64,000 nucleotides of DNA from Xanthomonas chitinilytica (GCF_026107455.2 NZ_JAPCHY010000014.1:51369-115368); one strand, 5' to 3'. Counted from the first letter of the stretch, positions 50,680 through 59,833 are shown. Notes: a model not told the origin generated them from the sequence alone. A program made the numbers and translations.

Positions 50680-51974
50680 CGCCCGGCTCCTTCTTGCGCG
50701 GCCGCCGCGGCGGCTTCCTGTTCGCGGATCCAGCGGCGCTTGGCCAGGATCGCGTCCACCCGCCGGTCGAGTTCATCCACCGCCGCGTCCTGGCCCAGGC
50801 CGCCGCGCACCACCTGCTCGGTGACGATGCGCATCTCCTGCACGATCCGCTCCCACTCCAGCACCTTCGGCGTGGGCCTGACCCGCTCCAGCTGGTCGCG
50901 GAACGCCGCCGCCAGCGGGTCGCCGGCCAGCGAGGGATGCTCCCAGGTACTGCGGCGCGGCGGCAGGTCGCCGATCAGCGCATGGAAGCGCTGCTGGATG
51001 TCCGGGCGCGACAGGAACTCCACCAGTTTCCAGGCCGCGTCCTTGTGCGGCGAGGAACGGAAGATCACCAGGCTGGTGCCGCCGGCGATACCGGCGCCCG
51101 GGCCGTCGGGGCCGGGCAGCGGCGCGGTACCCCACTGCCCCGCCAGTTCCGGCGGTTGGCGCCGGTTGAACTCGCGGATGTTCCAGGGCCCGGACAGGTA
51201 GAACGCGTTGAAGCCGCGGAAGAACTCGTCCCACACGTTGGAGATCTGGGTCTCGGACATCTTCGGCGCCCAGCCCTGCTCGAACATCCCGGCGTAGAAC
51301 GCCAGCGCGCGGCGGAAGCCGGGGCTGCGGAAGTTGCCGCGGGTGTCGCCATCGCGCAGCAGCGGGTCGTCCTGCTGCAGCGCGAACGACAGCTGCTGCT
51401 CGAACTCGTTGATCGGCATCAGCACCGCGTAGCGGTCCGGCCCCTGCTGGCGCTTGATCGCCGCCATCATCGCCTGCCACTCGGCCCAGGTCCGCGGCGG
51501 CTGGTCGAAGCCGGCGCGCGCCAGCAGGTCCTTGCGGTAGAACAGCAGGCGGGTGTCGACGTACCACGGCACGCCCACCAGCTCGCCGTCGATCAGGTTG
51601 GTGTCCCAGATGCCGGGGAAATAGTCGTCGGCCCGCACCTCGGCCGAAGCGTCGACGTACGCCTGCAGCGGCGTGAGCGTCTGCAGCGTGGCGAACTCCG
51701 GGATCCAGGTGTTGCCCAGCTGGCAGAGGTCCGGCAGGCCATCGGCGGCGAACGCGGTGAGCAGCTTCTCGTGCGCGGCGGTCCACGGGATGTTCTGCAC
51801 CTGCACGCGGATGCCGGGGTTCTGCTGCTCGAACTCGCGGATCAGCTCGGCCACCACCTCGGCCTCGCGGCCCATCGCCCAGAACCGCAGCGTCACCCCC
51901 TGCGGCTCGCGCGCGCAGCCGGCGGCCAGCAGCGCGAGCAGCAGCACCAGCAGGGCCCGGCAGCCGGCGGCCAT
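50676..51974 (-). CDS. Sugar-binding lipoprotein of a CUT1 ABC importer
   Basis: 432 residues. Lipoprotein signal with lipobox LAAGC (Cys20). Class of extracellular solute-binding family 1: VTLRFWAMGREAEVVAELIREFEQQNPGIRVQVQNIPWTAAHEKLLTAFA at the N-terminus and GVPWYVDTRLLFYRKDLLARAGFD in the middle. Seven bases after the GH144-like gene. Ligand not determined; genomic context suggests a beta-glucan fragment. Confidence 0.92.
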   Translation of the reverse strand: MAAGCRALLVLLLALLAAGCAREPQGVTLRFWAMGREAEVVAELIREFEQQNPGIRVQVQNIPWTAAHEKLLTAFAADGLPDLCQLGNTWIPEFATLQTLTPLQAYVDASAEVRADDYFPGIWDTNLIDGELVGVPWYVDTRLLFYRKDLLARAGFDQPPRTWAEWQAMMAAIKRQQGPDRYAVLMPINEFEQQLSFALQQDDPLLRDGDTRGNFRSPGFRRALAFYAGMFEQGWAPKMSETQISNVWDEFFRGFNAFYLSGPWNIREFNRRQPPELAGQWGTAPLPGPDGPGAGIAGGTSLVIFRSSPHKDAAWKLVEFLSRPDIQQRFHALIGDLPPRRSTWEHPSLAGDPLAAAFRDQLERVRPTPKVLEWERIVQEMRIVTEQVVRGGLGQDAAVDELDRRVDAILAKRRWIREQEAAAAAAQEGAGR

Positions 51975-51981
51975 CGCGCGC

Positions 51982-53601
51982 CTACTTGCCCTGCGAGGGC
52001 CGCGGCGCGGCGTTCTTCTGTTCCTGCGCGGCGGCGGCGCGCGATTCGGCGATGCCGGCGGCCCGCGCCGAGGCGGCCTTCTCGTCGCGCTGCGGCAACG
52101 GCGGCAGTTCGCCCTCCGGGGTCAGCCAGCCGCCGACGAAGCCGGCCCGCTCCAGCCCGGTGCGGATGTACTTGTTGCGCTTCATCACGTCCCAGACGAA
52201 CTCGTTGCGGTAGTTGGCGATCATCGTCAGGATCGGCCCCTGGTCGATGCCGATGTAGTCGCTGGCCACCCAGCCGCGGTCGGGCACCAGCCGTCCGGTC
52301 TTCAGCGGGATGTCGTAGTTGAAGCTGGGGTTGAACGAGTCCAGGAAGCCGTAGCTGGAATACAGGAAATCGCCGTAGCGCCTGTGCATCTCCTGGGTGG
52401 CCGGGATCACCACCTCCGGCGCGAACACCAGCGAGGCGATGGCCGCGGTCGGGGCGATGGTGCCGTCGTCGAAGTTCTCGCGCAGGCCGGCGCCGCGCGC
52501 CGAATAGTGGCGGAACTGGCGCTGCTCGCCACGGTATTCCTGGGTGGTGTTCTGCGGGCCGTCGCCGGCGGTCAGGCCCCACACGTTCTCGCCGTAGTCC
52601 TTCCACTTCATCGGGTTGTCGATGGCGTAGTCGCGCTGGGCCAGGGTCGCGCGGCGGCTGTTGAGGAAGTAGTCGATGCCGCGCTCGCGCATGTACTGGT
52701 CCTGCAGGTCGCGGAAATCGATCCAGACATGGCTGTACTGGTGGCCGAACTGCGGCCCGAACGCCAGGTATTCCTGGCCCTGGAACACGCCCCAGTCGTT
52801 GTCGTAGGTGCGCGCCCACACCGTCCACGCGTCCGGGCTGACCGGGTGCGTGGGCGAGCCCAGGGCGAGGATGTACAGCATCATCGCCTCGTTGTAGCCC
52901 ATCCAGTCGTGCTCGATGAAGCCGCTTTCCGGGAACCAGCCCATCGACACCAGCGGCGCGCGCCGCTGCAGCCAGTTCCAGTCCACGCGCCGGTACAGCA
53001 CGTCGGCGATCTGGCGGATCTCCTTCTCGCGCGCGTCGTCGCCGTCGTAGTACGACTGCGCGAACAGCACGCCCATCAGCAGCAGCGCGGTGTCGACGCT
53101 GGAAAGCTCCACCCAGCTGTCGTAGCGGTGCCCCTGCTGCATGTCCAGGAAGTGGTAGTAGAAGCCCTTGTGGCCGGTCCTGCCGGTGCGCTGCGGCCCC
53201 ATCGGCGCGTCGCGGAAGAACCGCAGCGTGGTCAGGGTGCGGTCCACCGCCTGGTTGCGGCTGACCCAGCCGTTCTCGATGCCGATCGGATAGGCGGTCA
53301 GCGCGAAGCCGATCGAGGCGATGCTGGCGAACGGCCGCGAGGGGTAGCGGTCCGGTGTCAGCCCGTTGACCTCGTTGGTGGTGTCCCAGAAGAACTGGAA
53401 GGTGCGCCGCTCGATGTCGTCGAACAACGGCGGCAGTTCCGGCTTCAACGGTCGCGGCGGCAGCTCGGCCTCCACCAGGATCACCTCCGGGCGCGGCTTC
53501 TCCGCCGCGGGCGGTTGCTGCTGCTGGCAGCCGGCGAGGAAGGCACCGGCCACGACGGCCAGCGGCAACAGCGGAACGTGGAGGAAGCGGCGGAGAGTCA
53601 A
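51982..53601 (-). CDS. GH144-like (glycoamylase-family) lipoprotein
   Basis: 539 residues. Lipoprotein signal (RRFLHVPLLPLAVVAGAFLAGC, Cys25), then the Glycoamylase domain: ERRTFQFFWDTTNEVNGLTPDRYPS, ASIASIGFALTAYPIGIENGWVSR, WVELSSVDTALLLMG, GYNEAMMLYILALGSPTHP, and VWIDFRDLQDQYMRERGIDYFLNSRRAT. Characterised members of this family are GH144 beta-1,2-glucanases, so an endo- or exo-acting beta-1,2-glucanase is likely. The start codon is TTG; an in-frame stop lies 7 codons upstream and no ATG or GTG precedes the lipobox. A LacI-type operator lies 13 bases upstream. An Ala-Glu-Gln-rich tail ends the protein. Confidence 0.88.
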   Translation of the reverse strand: MTLRRFLHVPLLPLAVVAGAFLAGCQQQQPPAAEKPRPEVILVEAELPPRPLKPELPPLFDDIERRTFQFFWDTTNEVNGLTPDRYPSRPFASIASIGFALTAYPIGIENGWVSRNQAVDRTLTTLRFFRDAPMGPQRTGRTGHKGFYYHFLDMQQGHRYDSWVELSSVDTALLLMGVLFAQSYYDGDDAREKEIRQIADVLYRRVDWNWLQRRAPLVSMGWFPESGFIEHDWMGYNEAMMLYILALGSPTHPVSPDAWTVWARTYDNDWGVFQGQEYLAFGPQFGHQYSHVWIDFRDLQDQYMRERGIDYFLNSRRATLAQRDYAIDNPMKWKDYGENVWGLTAGDGPQNTTQEYRGEQRQFRHYSARGAGLRENFDDGTIAPTAAIASLVFAPEVVIPATQEMHRRYGDFLYSSYGFLDSFNPSFNYDIPLKTGRLVPDRGWVASDYIGIDQGPILTMIANYRNEFVWDVMKRNKYIRTGLERAGFVGGWLTPEGELPPLPQRDEKAASARAAGIAESRAAAAQEQKNAAPRPSQGK

Positions 53602-53613
53602 GGCGGATATCCG

Positions 53614-53627
53614 TGGAATCGGTTACA
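53614..53627. promoter_or_regulatory. LacI-type operator before the GH144-like gene
   Basis: TGGAATCGGTTACA, matching TGnAAnCGnTnnCA; 12 of 14 bases identical to the site before the regulator gene (TGGAAGCGATTACA on the minus strand at 57839-57826). It lies 12 bases before the TTG start. Confidence 0.7.
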
Positions 53628-53709
53628 TCCTGCCACGACCCGGGGTCGCGGAGGAATGCTCCATGCTGAACCTCCCGGCCACCCGCGCAAGGGTGGCCGG
53701 GCGCCGCAC

Positions 53710-56691
53710 TTACCAATCAAGCCCGAAGGACAGCTTGAAGGTACGGGTCTGGTACTGGTCCCAGCTGTTGGTCACGCCGGTGTCCCAGTTCATGCCGTAG
53801 CTCCTCCAGTTGGTCCAGTCGAACACGTTGAGGATGTCGGCGCGGACCTTGAGCTTCAGGTCGCTGCCGGTATCCCACACCTTGGCGATCGACAGGTCGA
53901 ACTGCTTGAAGCCCAGGGTGCCGTCCGGCTGGAAGCTGCGGATGGTGGTCGGGTTGCCGGGACCCGCATCGGCCGGCCGCACATCGTTCCAGCGCCGGAC
54001 CGGGGTGGCCAGGGTCAGCTTGCCGGACAGGTTGAAGCCCCACGGCAGGTCGGTGAAACCGCTGACCACCAGGCGATGCTTCGGCGTCCAGGCGCCGCCA
54101 TACCAGCCGCCGAGCGGGTAGTACCAGCCGTACTCGGGGTTCTCTTCGTGGATGTTCTGCTCGGCATCGGTGAAGGTGTAGGCGATGTTGAGGCTCCACG
54201 GGCTCTCGGCCGAATACGGCTTGTCGGCGCTGAACAGCAGCGAGTTGTTCTTCGACTCGATGCCGTTGATGCCCAGGATCAACCCACCCATGCCCGGCAC
54301 GCCGCCGCCTTCCCAGGGGCTGCCGCTCGGATCGAAATAGGAGCCGTCGCCGCGGCGGTTGCCGCGCAGCAGCAGCAGGCCGTCCTTGTAGCGGATGTGC
54401 TGCAGGGTGAGCGAGGTGTTCCAGTCGTGCCCGGCGAACCGGACCGCGTTGCGGATGCCGAGGCTGAACTGGTCCGAATACGGCACCTTCAGGTCGTTGT
54501 CGAACATCCAGACCTCGCGCCCGGCCCAGTCGGAGGCGCCCTGCGCCATCAGGTAGTCGCGGTCCAGCAGCTGCGGAGTCCAGTCCACGCAGTCGGCGGC
54601 GGCGACGTCGCACGGATGGCCGGCGGTGTTGATGCGCAGCTGCCGGGTCGGGAAGGTGGCCTTGGTCTGCTCCAGCTGCAGGGTGTCGAACAGGTTGCGG
54701 TCGTAGGCGCGGCCGATGCCGCCGAACAGCACATGGCGCTCGTCGCCGCTGAGGTCGTAGGAGAAACCCAGGCGCGGCTGGAACGCGTCCTTGAACGCCT
54801 TGCGGTTGTTGCCGGTGCTGATGAAGCGGTTCACGTCGATGCCCCCCAGCGCCAGCGTCTGCGCATAGGTCTGCCCGGGCGCGGCGCCGGCCTGCGGATC
54901 CTGCATGGCCAGCGCATCGAGCACCTCCTGGCCGGTGCGGAAATCCATGTACGCCGGCGTCTTCTCGTAGTCCCAGCGCAGGCCCAGGTTGAGGGTCAGG
55001 CGCTCGGTCGCCTCCCAGTCGTCCTGGATGTAGATGCCGAACTGTTTGTTCTTCGAGGTGACCGTGCCGCCGCTGGTGCCGGCCACCGGGCTGCCGAACC
55101 GCACGAAATACGGGATGTCGCCGCCTTCGTTGATGTCGTAGTAGAACTGCGGGTTGTAGGGCTGCTGTTCGACGGTATTGAGCTCGACCTGCTTGTACTT
55201 CACGCCGAACTTGAGGGTGTGCCCTTCCCAGCCGAAGAACGTGGTGTCGTTCTGGAACGACCAGCCTTCCTGGCCCTTGTCCTGCAGGCCGCCGTTGCCG
55301 GCGCCCATGCGGAAGATCTGCGCGCCGTCGTTGGCGGTGCCGTCGGTGAGCACATAGCCGTTGCCGTAGTTGACCGGCGCCATGGTCCAGTACGCCTCTT
55401 CCCAGGTCAGGTGGGCATCGTTGAGCCAGTTCATGCTCGAGAACTGCCAGCGCAGGTCGTAGCGGTCCTCGGTCACGCCTATGTCGGTACCGTAGCTGTG
55501 CGCGCTCTGCCCGCCGACGTTGCCGATGTCGCTCTCCTCGCGGCGCTTGAAGCTCAGTTCGAGCAGGTTGGCGTCGGTGACCGACCAGCTCAGCTTGCCG
55601 AAGTACAGGTCTTCCTTGAACGGGCTGGCGATCGGCCGGAACTGGTCGGCCAGCTCCGGCGGCAGCTCCTCGATCAGGAAGCCCTGCCCCGGCTCCAGGT
55701 CCTGCGGCGTGTTGTATTCCTTGGCCTCGTAGCTGACGAAGAAATGCGCCTTGTCCTTGATGATCGGGCCGCCGAAGGCCGCGCCGTACTGCTTCTCCGA
55801 GGAGCGGATCTTCTCGCCGGCATCCTTCTCGCTCTCGCGCGCGGTGCGCCAGTCCTGGTTGGTGTAGTCCCAGAAGAACGAGCCGGAGAAATCGTTGGTG
55901 CCCGACTTGGTGACCGCGGTCACCGCCGCCGAGCTGATCTGGTCGTATTCGGCCTTGTAGTTGGAGGTGATGACCTTGTACTCGCCGATGGCCAGCTGCG
56001 GGAACGGATTGCCGCGGCTGGAGTCCTGGCCGGTGATGCCGCCCTTGATGACGTAGTTCTTCTGGCCGACGCCGTCGATGTAGACGTTGATGTTGTTGGC
56101 GCTCTGCGCGCCGGAACGCAGCTTGGTGGAGCCGTTGGCCGGGTTCTGCTCGAAGATCATGCCCGGCACGGTGTCGGCGAAGGCCAGGAAGTTGCGCGTG
56201 CCCTGCGGCAGCGCCTCGATCTGGCGCGGGGTCACGTAGGTGGCGATTTCCGAGGTCTTGGTCTCCACCGCCGCCTGCGCCGTCACCTGCACCGCATCCA
56301 GCGTGGTGGCCGCGCCGTCGGCCGCGGACTCGGCCACGCCGCCCACGCCCAGGTTCAGCGTCGCCACCTGGCCCACCTGCACGGTGATGTTCTGCGACGT
56401 GGTGCTGCCGCCGGAGCTGACGTCCACCCGGTAGGTGCCCGGCGGCAGGCCGGCCAGCGAATAGCCGCCGGAAGCGGTGCTCTGCACGCTGCGGGTCAGG
56501 CCGGTGGCCAGGTTGGTGGCGGTGACCCGGGTCTCGCTGGCCGGGGCCGAGTCCAGCATCACCTGGCCGCGGATGGTGGCGCCGGTGCTTTGCGCCATCG
56601 CCGGCGCGGCTCCCAGCAACAGGCAGCTGGCCAGCGCGCAGCTGAGCAGTCGGCGGGCCGGGCGGAGGCGGCGGTGGTCGGATGGCTTCAT
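53710..56691 (-). CDS. TonB-dependent outer-membrane receptor (glucan locus)
   Basis: 993 residues from the ATG at 56691, preceded by GGGAGAG. Signal peptide (about 1-33, ends AMA), a carboxypeptidase-regulatory-like domain (about 38-115), a plug domain (about 130-240, ETKTSEIATYVTPRQIEALPQGTRNFLAFADTVPG, Oar-like), and a barrel ending in Trp (SFGLDW). It should import a large glycan across the outer membrane with TonB. It is 67 bases downstream of the LacI-family gene and 108 bases upstream of the GH144-like gene. Confidence 0.92.
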   Translation of the reverse strand: MKPSDHRRLRPARRLLSCALASCLLLGAAPAMAQSTGATIRGQVMLDSAPASETRVTATNLATGLTRSVQSTASGGYSLAGLPPGTYRVDVSSGGSTTSQNITVQVGQVATLNLGVGGVAESAADGAATTLDAVQVTAQAAVETKTSEIATYVTPRQIEALPQGTRNFLAFADTVPGMIFEQNPANGSTKLRSGAQSANNINVYIDGVGQKNYVIKGGITGQDSSRGNPFPQLAIGEYKVITSNYKAEYDQISSAAVTAVTKSGTNDFSGSFFWDYTNQDWRTARESEKDAGEKIRSSEKQYGAAFGGPIIKDKAHFFVSYEAKEYNTPQDLEPGQGFLIEELPPELADQFRPIASPFKEDLYFGKLSWSVTDANLLELSFKRREESDIGNVGGQSAHSYGTDIGVTEDRYDLRWQFSSMNWLNDAHLTWEEAYWTMAPVNYGNGYVLTDGTANDGAQIFRMGAGNGGLQDKGQEGWSFQNDTTFFGWEGHTLKFGVKYKQVELNTVEQQPYNPQFYYDINEGGDIPYFVRFGSPVAGTSGGTVTSKNKQFGIYIQDDWEATERLTLNLGLRWDYEKTPAYMDFRTGQEVLDALAMQDPQAGAAPGQTYAQTLALGGIDVNRFISTGNNRKAFKDAFQPRLGFSYDLSGDERHVLFGGIGRAYDRNLFDTLQLEQTKATFPTRQLRINTAGHPCDVAAADCVDWTPQLLDRDYLMAQGASDWAGREVWMFDNDLKVPYSDQFSLGIRNAVRFAGHDWNTSLTLQHIRYKDGLLLLRGNRRGDGSYFDPSGSPWEGGGVPGMGGLILGINGIESKNNSLLFSADKPYSAESPWSLNIAYTFTDAEQNIHEENPEYGWYYPLGGWYGGAWTPKHRLVVSGFTDLPWGFNLSGKLTLATPVRRWNDVRPADAGPGNPTTIRSFQPDGTLGFKQFDLSIAKVWDTGSDLKLKVRADILNVFDWTNWRSYGMNWDTGVTNSWDQYQTRTFKLSFGLDW

Positions 56692-56712
56692 TCGGTTTCT
56701 CTCCCAGATGGT

Positions 56713-56732
56713 GGCGACCGCATGCGGTCGCC
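56713..56732. promoter_or_regulatory. Perfect 20-bp palindrome between regulator and receptor genes
   Basis: GGCGACCGCATGCGGTCGCC with no mismatch, 21 bases before the receptor ATG. In RNA it would form a hairpin before the Shine-Dalgarno; in DNA it could be an operator. No T-run, so not an ordinary terminator. Confidence 0.5.
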
Positions 56733-56758
56733 GGCATGTTTGCGACGGCAACCCGGCA

Positions 56759-57790
56759 TCAATGGCCGGGGCGGGCCTTGTCCTGGACAGCGCTCGAATC
56801 GCGCGCGACCAGGGTCGGCACGAGGGTCTGGGCGAAGGTTTCTCCTTCGCCGGGTGTGTCGATGAGCTGCAACAGATGGGACATCGCCCGGCCGCCGAGT
56901 TCCGCGATACTCACCTGCATCGTCGTCAACGATGGGTGAACGAAGCGCGCCAGCGGGATGTCGTCGAAGCCCGCCAGGGCGATGTCGGCAGGCACCTGGA
57001 TGCCAGCCTGGGCGAACGCGTACAGGCAGCCGAGCGCCATCATGTCGTTGGCCGCGAACACCGCATCGGGCAGCGGCGCGCTACCCAGCAGCGTCTTCCC
57101 GGCACGGTGGCCGGAGGTCTCGTCGAAGCCGCCCGGCAGTTCGATCGCCTGCGCCCCGTCGCCGAACGCGGCCATCGCATCGCGGAAGCCGCGCAGGCGT
57201 TCGTCGGCGTCGTGGTTCTGTTCCGGGCCGCGGATGAAGGCGATACGACGGTGGCCGATACCCAGCAGGTAGCGGGTCATCGCCATCGCGCCGGCGTGGT
57301 TGTCGATCCGCAGCAGCGGGTAGCGGCCATAGGCCAGCGGCGTGTTGATCAGCACCACCGGCAGCGCCGGCGGCAGGTTGTCGGTCAGGAAATCCGGGTT
57401 GCCGGCGTAGGGCGACAGCACCAGCAGGCCATCGACGCGGCCGCGCATGGCGCGCAGTGCCGCCCCCTGCTGCTCCTGGTCGCCGTGGTAGCTGGACACC
57501 AGCAGGTGCTGGCGGCGGCCACGGGCGACGCCGTCGATGCCGCGCATCAGTTCGGAGAAGAACTCCCCGTGCAGGTCCGGCAGCACCACGCCGATGGTCT
57601 GGGTATGACGGCTGCTGAGGCTGCGCGCGGCCGCGTGCGGGCTGTAGCGCAGCCGCTCGGCCACCGCCAGCACGTGCCGGCGCACGGGTTCGGCCACGTT
57701 GTGGTGGCCGTTGAGCGCCCGCGAGACGGTCGCCACGGATACATTGGCTTCGCGGGCGACATCCTTGATCGTGATCGCTGCCTTGGCCAC
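56759..57790 (-). CDS. LacI-family transcriptional regulator
   Basis: 343 residues from the GTG at 57790. Helix-turn-helix ITIKDVAREANVSVATVSRALNG with hinge helix AARSLSSRHTQTIGVVLPD; periplasmic-binding-protein-like domain with VDGLLVLSPY, AVFAANDMMALGCLYAFAQAGIQVPADIALAGFDDIPLARFVHPSLTTM. An upstream GTG (57856) is rejected because the region between contains the 14-bp operator. Regulates the adjacent receptor and glycosidase genes by position and by the shared operator; inducer unknown, presumably a breakdown product. Confidence 0.92.
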   Translation of the reverse strand: MAKAAITIKDVAREANVSVATVSRALNGHHNVAEPVRRHVLAVAERLRYSPHAAARSLSSRHTQTIGVVLPDLHGEFFSELMRGIDGVARGRRQHLLVSSYHGDQEQQGAALRAMRGRVDGLLVLSPYAGNPDFLTDNLPPALPVVLINTPLAYGRYPLLRIDNHAGAMAMTRYLLGIGHRRIAFIRGPEQNHDADERLRGFRDAMAAFGDGAQAIELPGGFDETSGHRAGKTLLGSAPLPDAVFAANDMMALGCLYAFAQAGIQVPADIALAGFDDIPLARFVHPSLTTMQVSIAELGGRAMSHLLQLIDTPGEGETFAQTLVPTLVARDSSAVQDKARPGH

Positions 57791-57825
57791 CGCAATACTG
57801 CCCTGCCGGCCGGGTTGGGGCGGAA

Positions 57826-57839
57826 TGTAATCGCTTCCA
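57826..57839. promoter_or_regulatory. LacI-type operator upstream of the regulator gene
   Basis: TGTAATCGCTTCCA (reverse complement TGGAAGCGATTACA), the typical LacI-family frame with CG centre; partner of the site at 53614-53627. It is 36-49 bases before the GTG start, so autoregulation is expected. Confidence 0.7.
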
Positions 57840-57995
57840 CGACAGGGTGTAAACACTTCGCCAACCGTTCAGCGACTGCGGAATGTCCCGATTCGACCTG
57901 AACAGGACATCGAAGGGACAACGCATGTCCACTGCCAGTCACCGCAGCGCCGGGCAACCACCGCCCTCCAAGACCGCCATGCGCTGGGTGCCGGC

Positions 57996-58259
57996 TCAGG
58001 CCGGCGGCGGCTCGGCGCGGATCGACAGCGCGTGGATGTCGGTCTCCATCATCGTCCCCAGCGCGGCATAGACCGCACGGTGGCGGGCCAGCGGCAGCAT
58101 CCCGGCAAAGGCCGGGCTGACGATCGTCACGTTGAAATGGCCGCGGCCGTCGCGCGCGCCGGCATGGCCGGCATGACGGTGGCTGTCGTCCTCCACTTCC
58201 AGCCGTTCCGGCGCGAAGGCGGCCTCCAGCGCCGCGCGGATGCGTTCGACCCGGCTCAC
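57996..58259 (-). CDS. bolA: BolA family protein
   Basis: 87 residues from the GTG at 58259, which overlaps the yciI stop by 4 bases (GTGA). The BolA signature is [25 protein letters not shown], and [21 protein letters not shown] is the C-terminal helix. BolA-type proteins work with monothiol glutaredoxins in iron-sulfur trafficking and can affect morphology. The frame runs upstream inside yciI and is ignored. Confidence 0.93.
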   Translation of the reverse strand: MSRVERIRAALEAAFAPERLEVEDDSHRHAGHAGARDGRGHFNVTIVSPAFAGMLPLARHRAVYAALGTMMETDIHALSIRAEPPPA

Positions 58260-58576
58260 GGCAGCACCTTGCGGAACGGCCGCACCTCGACCCGCGCGTA
58301 CACGCCGGCCGCCACGTAGGGATCGTCCTGCGCCCAGTCCCGCGCGGCCTGCAGGTCGTCGAAACGGGCGATCACCACGCTGCCGCTGAATCCGGCCGGG
58401 CCCGGGTCCTCGGCGTCGATCGCCGGGCACGGCCCGGCCAGCAGCAGCCGGCCCTGCTCCTGCAGCGCCTGCAACCGCGCCAGATGCGCCGCCCTGGCGG
58501 CCTGCCGCGCGGCCAGCACCTGCTCCCCGTCATAGCCCTCGATCACGTACCACACAGCCGGCTCCGTCAGTCCCAT
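58256..58576 (-). CDS. yciI: YciI family protein
   Basis: 106 residues. Ferredoxin-like fold family: [43 protein letters not shown] and [18 protein letters not shown] are conserved. The E. coli protein begins about 7 residues in. Biochemical function unsettled. Translationally coupled to bolA. Confidence 0.92.
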   Translation of the reverse strand: MGLTEPAVWYVIEGYDGEQVLAARQAARAAHLARLQALQEQGRLLLAGPCPAIDAEDPGPAGFSGSVVIARFDDLQAARDWAQDDPYVAAGVYARVEVRPFRKVLP

Positions 58577-58911
58577 GGATGAATCCCCGCCAATTCTAGC
58601 GCCGCAACGCTGGACACCGCCCGGTTCGGCGCATTACCCTTGGCAACATTGCACGCGGCCGGACTGTAGCGGCCCGTCGGCGCAAAGGTCCAAGCCCGCC
58701 CGACGACCGATCCGCAGCCCCCCCCTGCCGGACCGCGTAGACGACCTCCTCGTTTTCCGTTGCCGCGGCCTTGCGGCGCGCCTTGTTGTTGATGTGTGGA
58801 ATCGCGCTGGCGAAGGCGCGGCGTGGCTCGCAATACCGAGGGCACAGGCACTTGCCGGACGGGAATCCGGAACGTGTACGGCTACTGCAATACCCGATGT
58901 CAACCTGACTG
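58577..58911. other. Divergent intergenic region between yciI and scpA (335 bp)
   Basis: Should contain promoters for both sides. I see no clear promoter or palindrome. The open frames here lack support from composition or homology. Confidence 0.6.
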
Positions 58912-59817
58912 ATGACTTCCGAACTCGCGCAGGACGCGAACCCGCCAACCCAGTCCCACTTTCCGCAGCAGCAGGAAATGCCGCTGGCGGTGGTGCATGG
59001 GCAGCCGGTGCTGCAGATCCCGCAGGACCTGTACATCCCGCCGGATGCGCTGGAAGTCATCCTCGACGCGTTCGAGGGCCCGCTCGACCTGCTGCTGTAC
59101 CTGATCCGCCGGCAGAACCTGGACATCCTCGACATCCCGGTCGCCGAGATCACCAAGCAGTACGTCGAGTACATCGGGGTGATGCAGGAGCTGCGCTTCG
59201 AACTGGCGGCCGAGTACCTGGTGATGGCGGCGATCCTGGCCGAAGTGAAATCGCGGATGCTGCTGCCGCGTCCGCCGGCCGCGGAAGGCGAGGAAGCCGA
59301 TCCGCGCGCCGAGCTGGTACGGCGGCTGCAGGAGTACGAACGTTTCAAGCAGGCGGCCGAGGACCTGGACGCCCTGCCCCGGCAGGACCGCGATACCGCG
59401 CCGGTACAGGCCTTCGTGCCGGACCGGGCCGCGATCAAGCTGCCGCCGCCGGTGGAGCTGAAGGAAATGCTGCTGGCGTTGCACGACGTGCTCAAGCGCG
59501 CCGAGCTGTTCAGCGGCCACGCCATCAAGCGCGAGGCGCTGAGCGTGCGCCAGCGCATGGGCGACGTGCTGGGCCGTCTGGAAGACGGCAGGTTCTACCG
59601 TTTCGAGACCCTGTTCACCGCCGAGGAAGGCAAGCTCGGCGTGCTGGTCACCTTCCTGGCCCTGCTGGAACTGGCCAAGGAGCAACTGCTGGACATCGTC
59701 CAGGAAGCACCGCTGGCGCCGATCTACGTCAAGTCGCTCGCCGCCGGCAACACCAACGAACCGCTGCAGTTCTCCAGCGAGTTCGACGACGGCGACGCCG
59801 CCAACGAATCCGACTGA
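58912..59817 (+). CDS. scpA: Segregation and condensation protein A
   Basis: 301 residues, kleisin subunit of the SMC-ScpAB condensin. AFEGPLDLLLYLIRRQNLDILDIPVAEITKQYVEYI is the family N-terminal signature; VMAAILAEVKSRMLLP and RQRMGDVLGRL follow, and the C-terminal winged helix carries LVTFLALLELAKEQLLDIVQEA. An extra 35 residues before the core, Gln/Pro-rich, are unusual but seen in relatives. scpB starts 16 bases later. Confidence 0.95.
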   Translation: MTSELAQDANPPTQSHFPQQQEMPLAVVHGQPVLQIPQDLYIPPDALEVILDAFEGPLDLLLYLIRRQNLDILDIPVAEITKQYVEYIGVMQELRFELAAEYLVMAAILAEVKSRMLLPRPPAAEGEEADPRAELVRRLQEYERFKQAAEDLDALPRQDRDTAPVQAFVPDRAAIKLPPPVELKEMLLALHDVLKRAELFSGHAIKREALSVRQRMGDVLGRLEDGRFYRFETLFTAEEGKLGVLVTFLALLELAKEQLLDIVQEAPLAPIYVKSLAAGNTNEPLQFSSEFDDGDAANESD

Positions 59818-59833
59818 GCAACCGACCCATCGC

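Noticed and set aside
51673..56865. A 1730-codon plus-strand open frame
   Set aside because: Antisense to the binding protein, the GH144-like gene and the receptor; Arg/Ala/Val-rich without domains.
57791..57856. A longer LacI-family protein starting at GTG 57856
   Set aside because: The added 22 codons contain the operator palindrome, and the family HTH starts close to the GTG at 57790.
58596..58911. A minus-strand frame between yciI and scpA
   Set aside because: Only part of a long shadow antisense to scpA; no start, Shine-Dalgarno or family resemblance.
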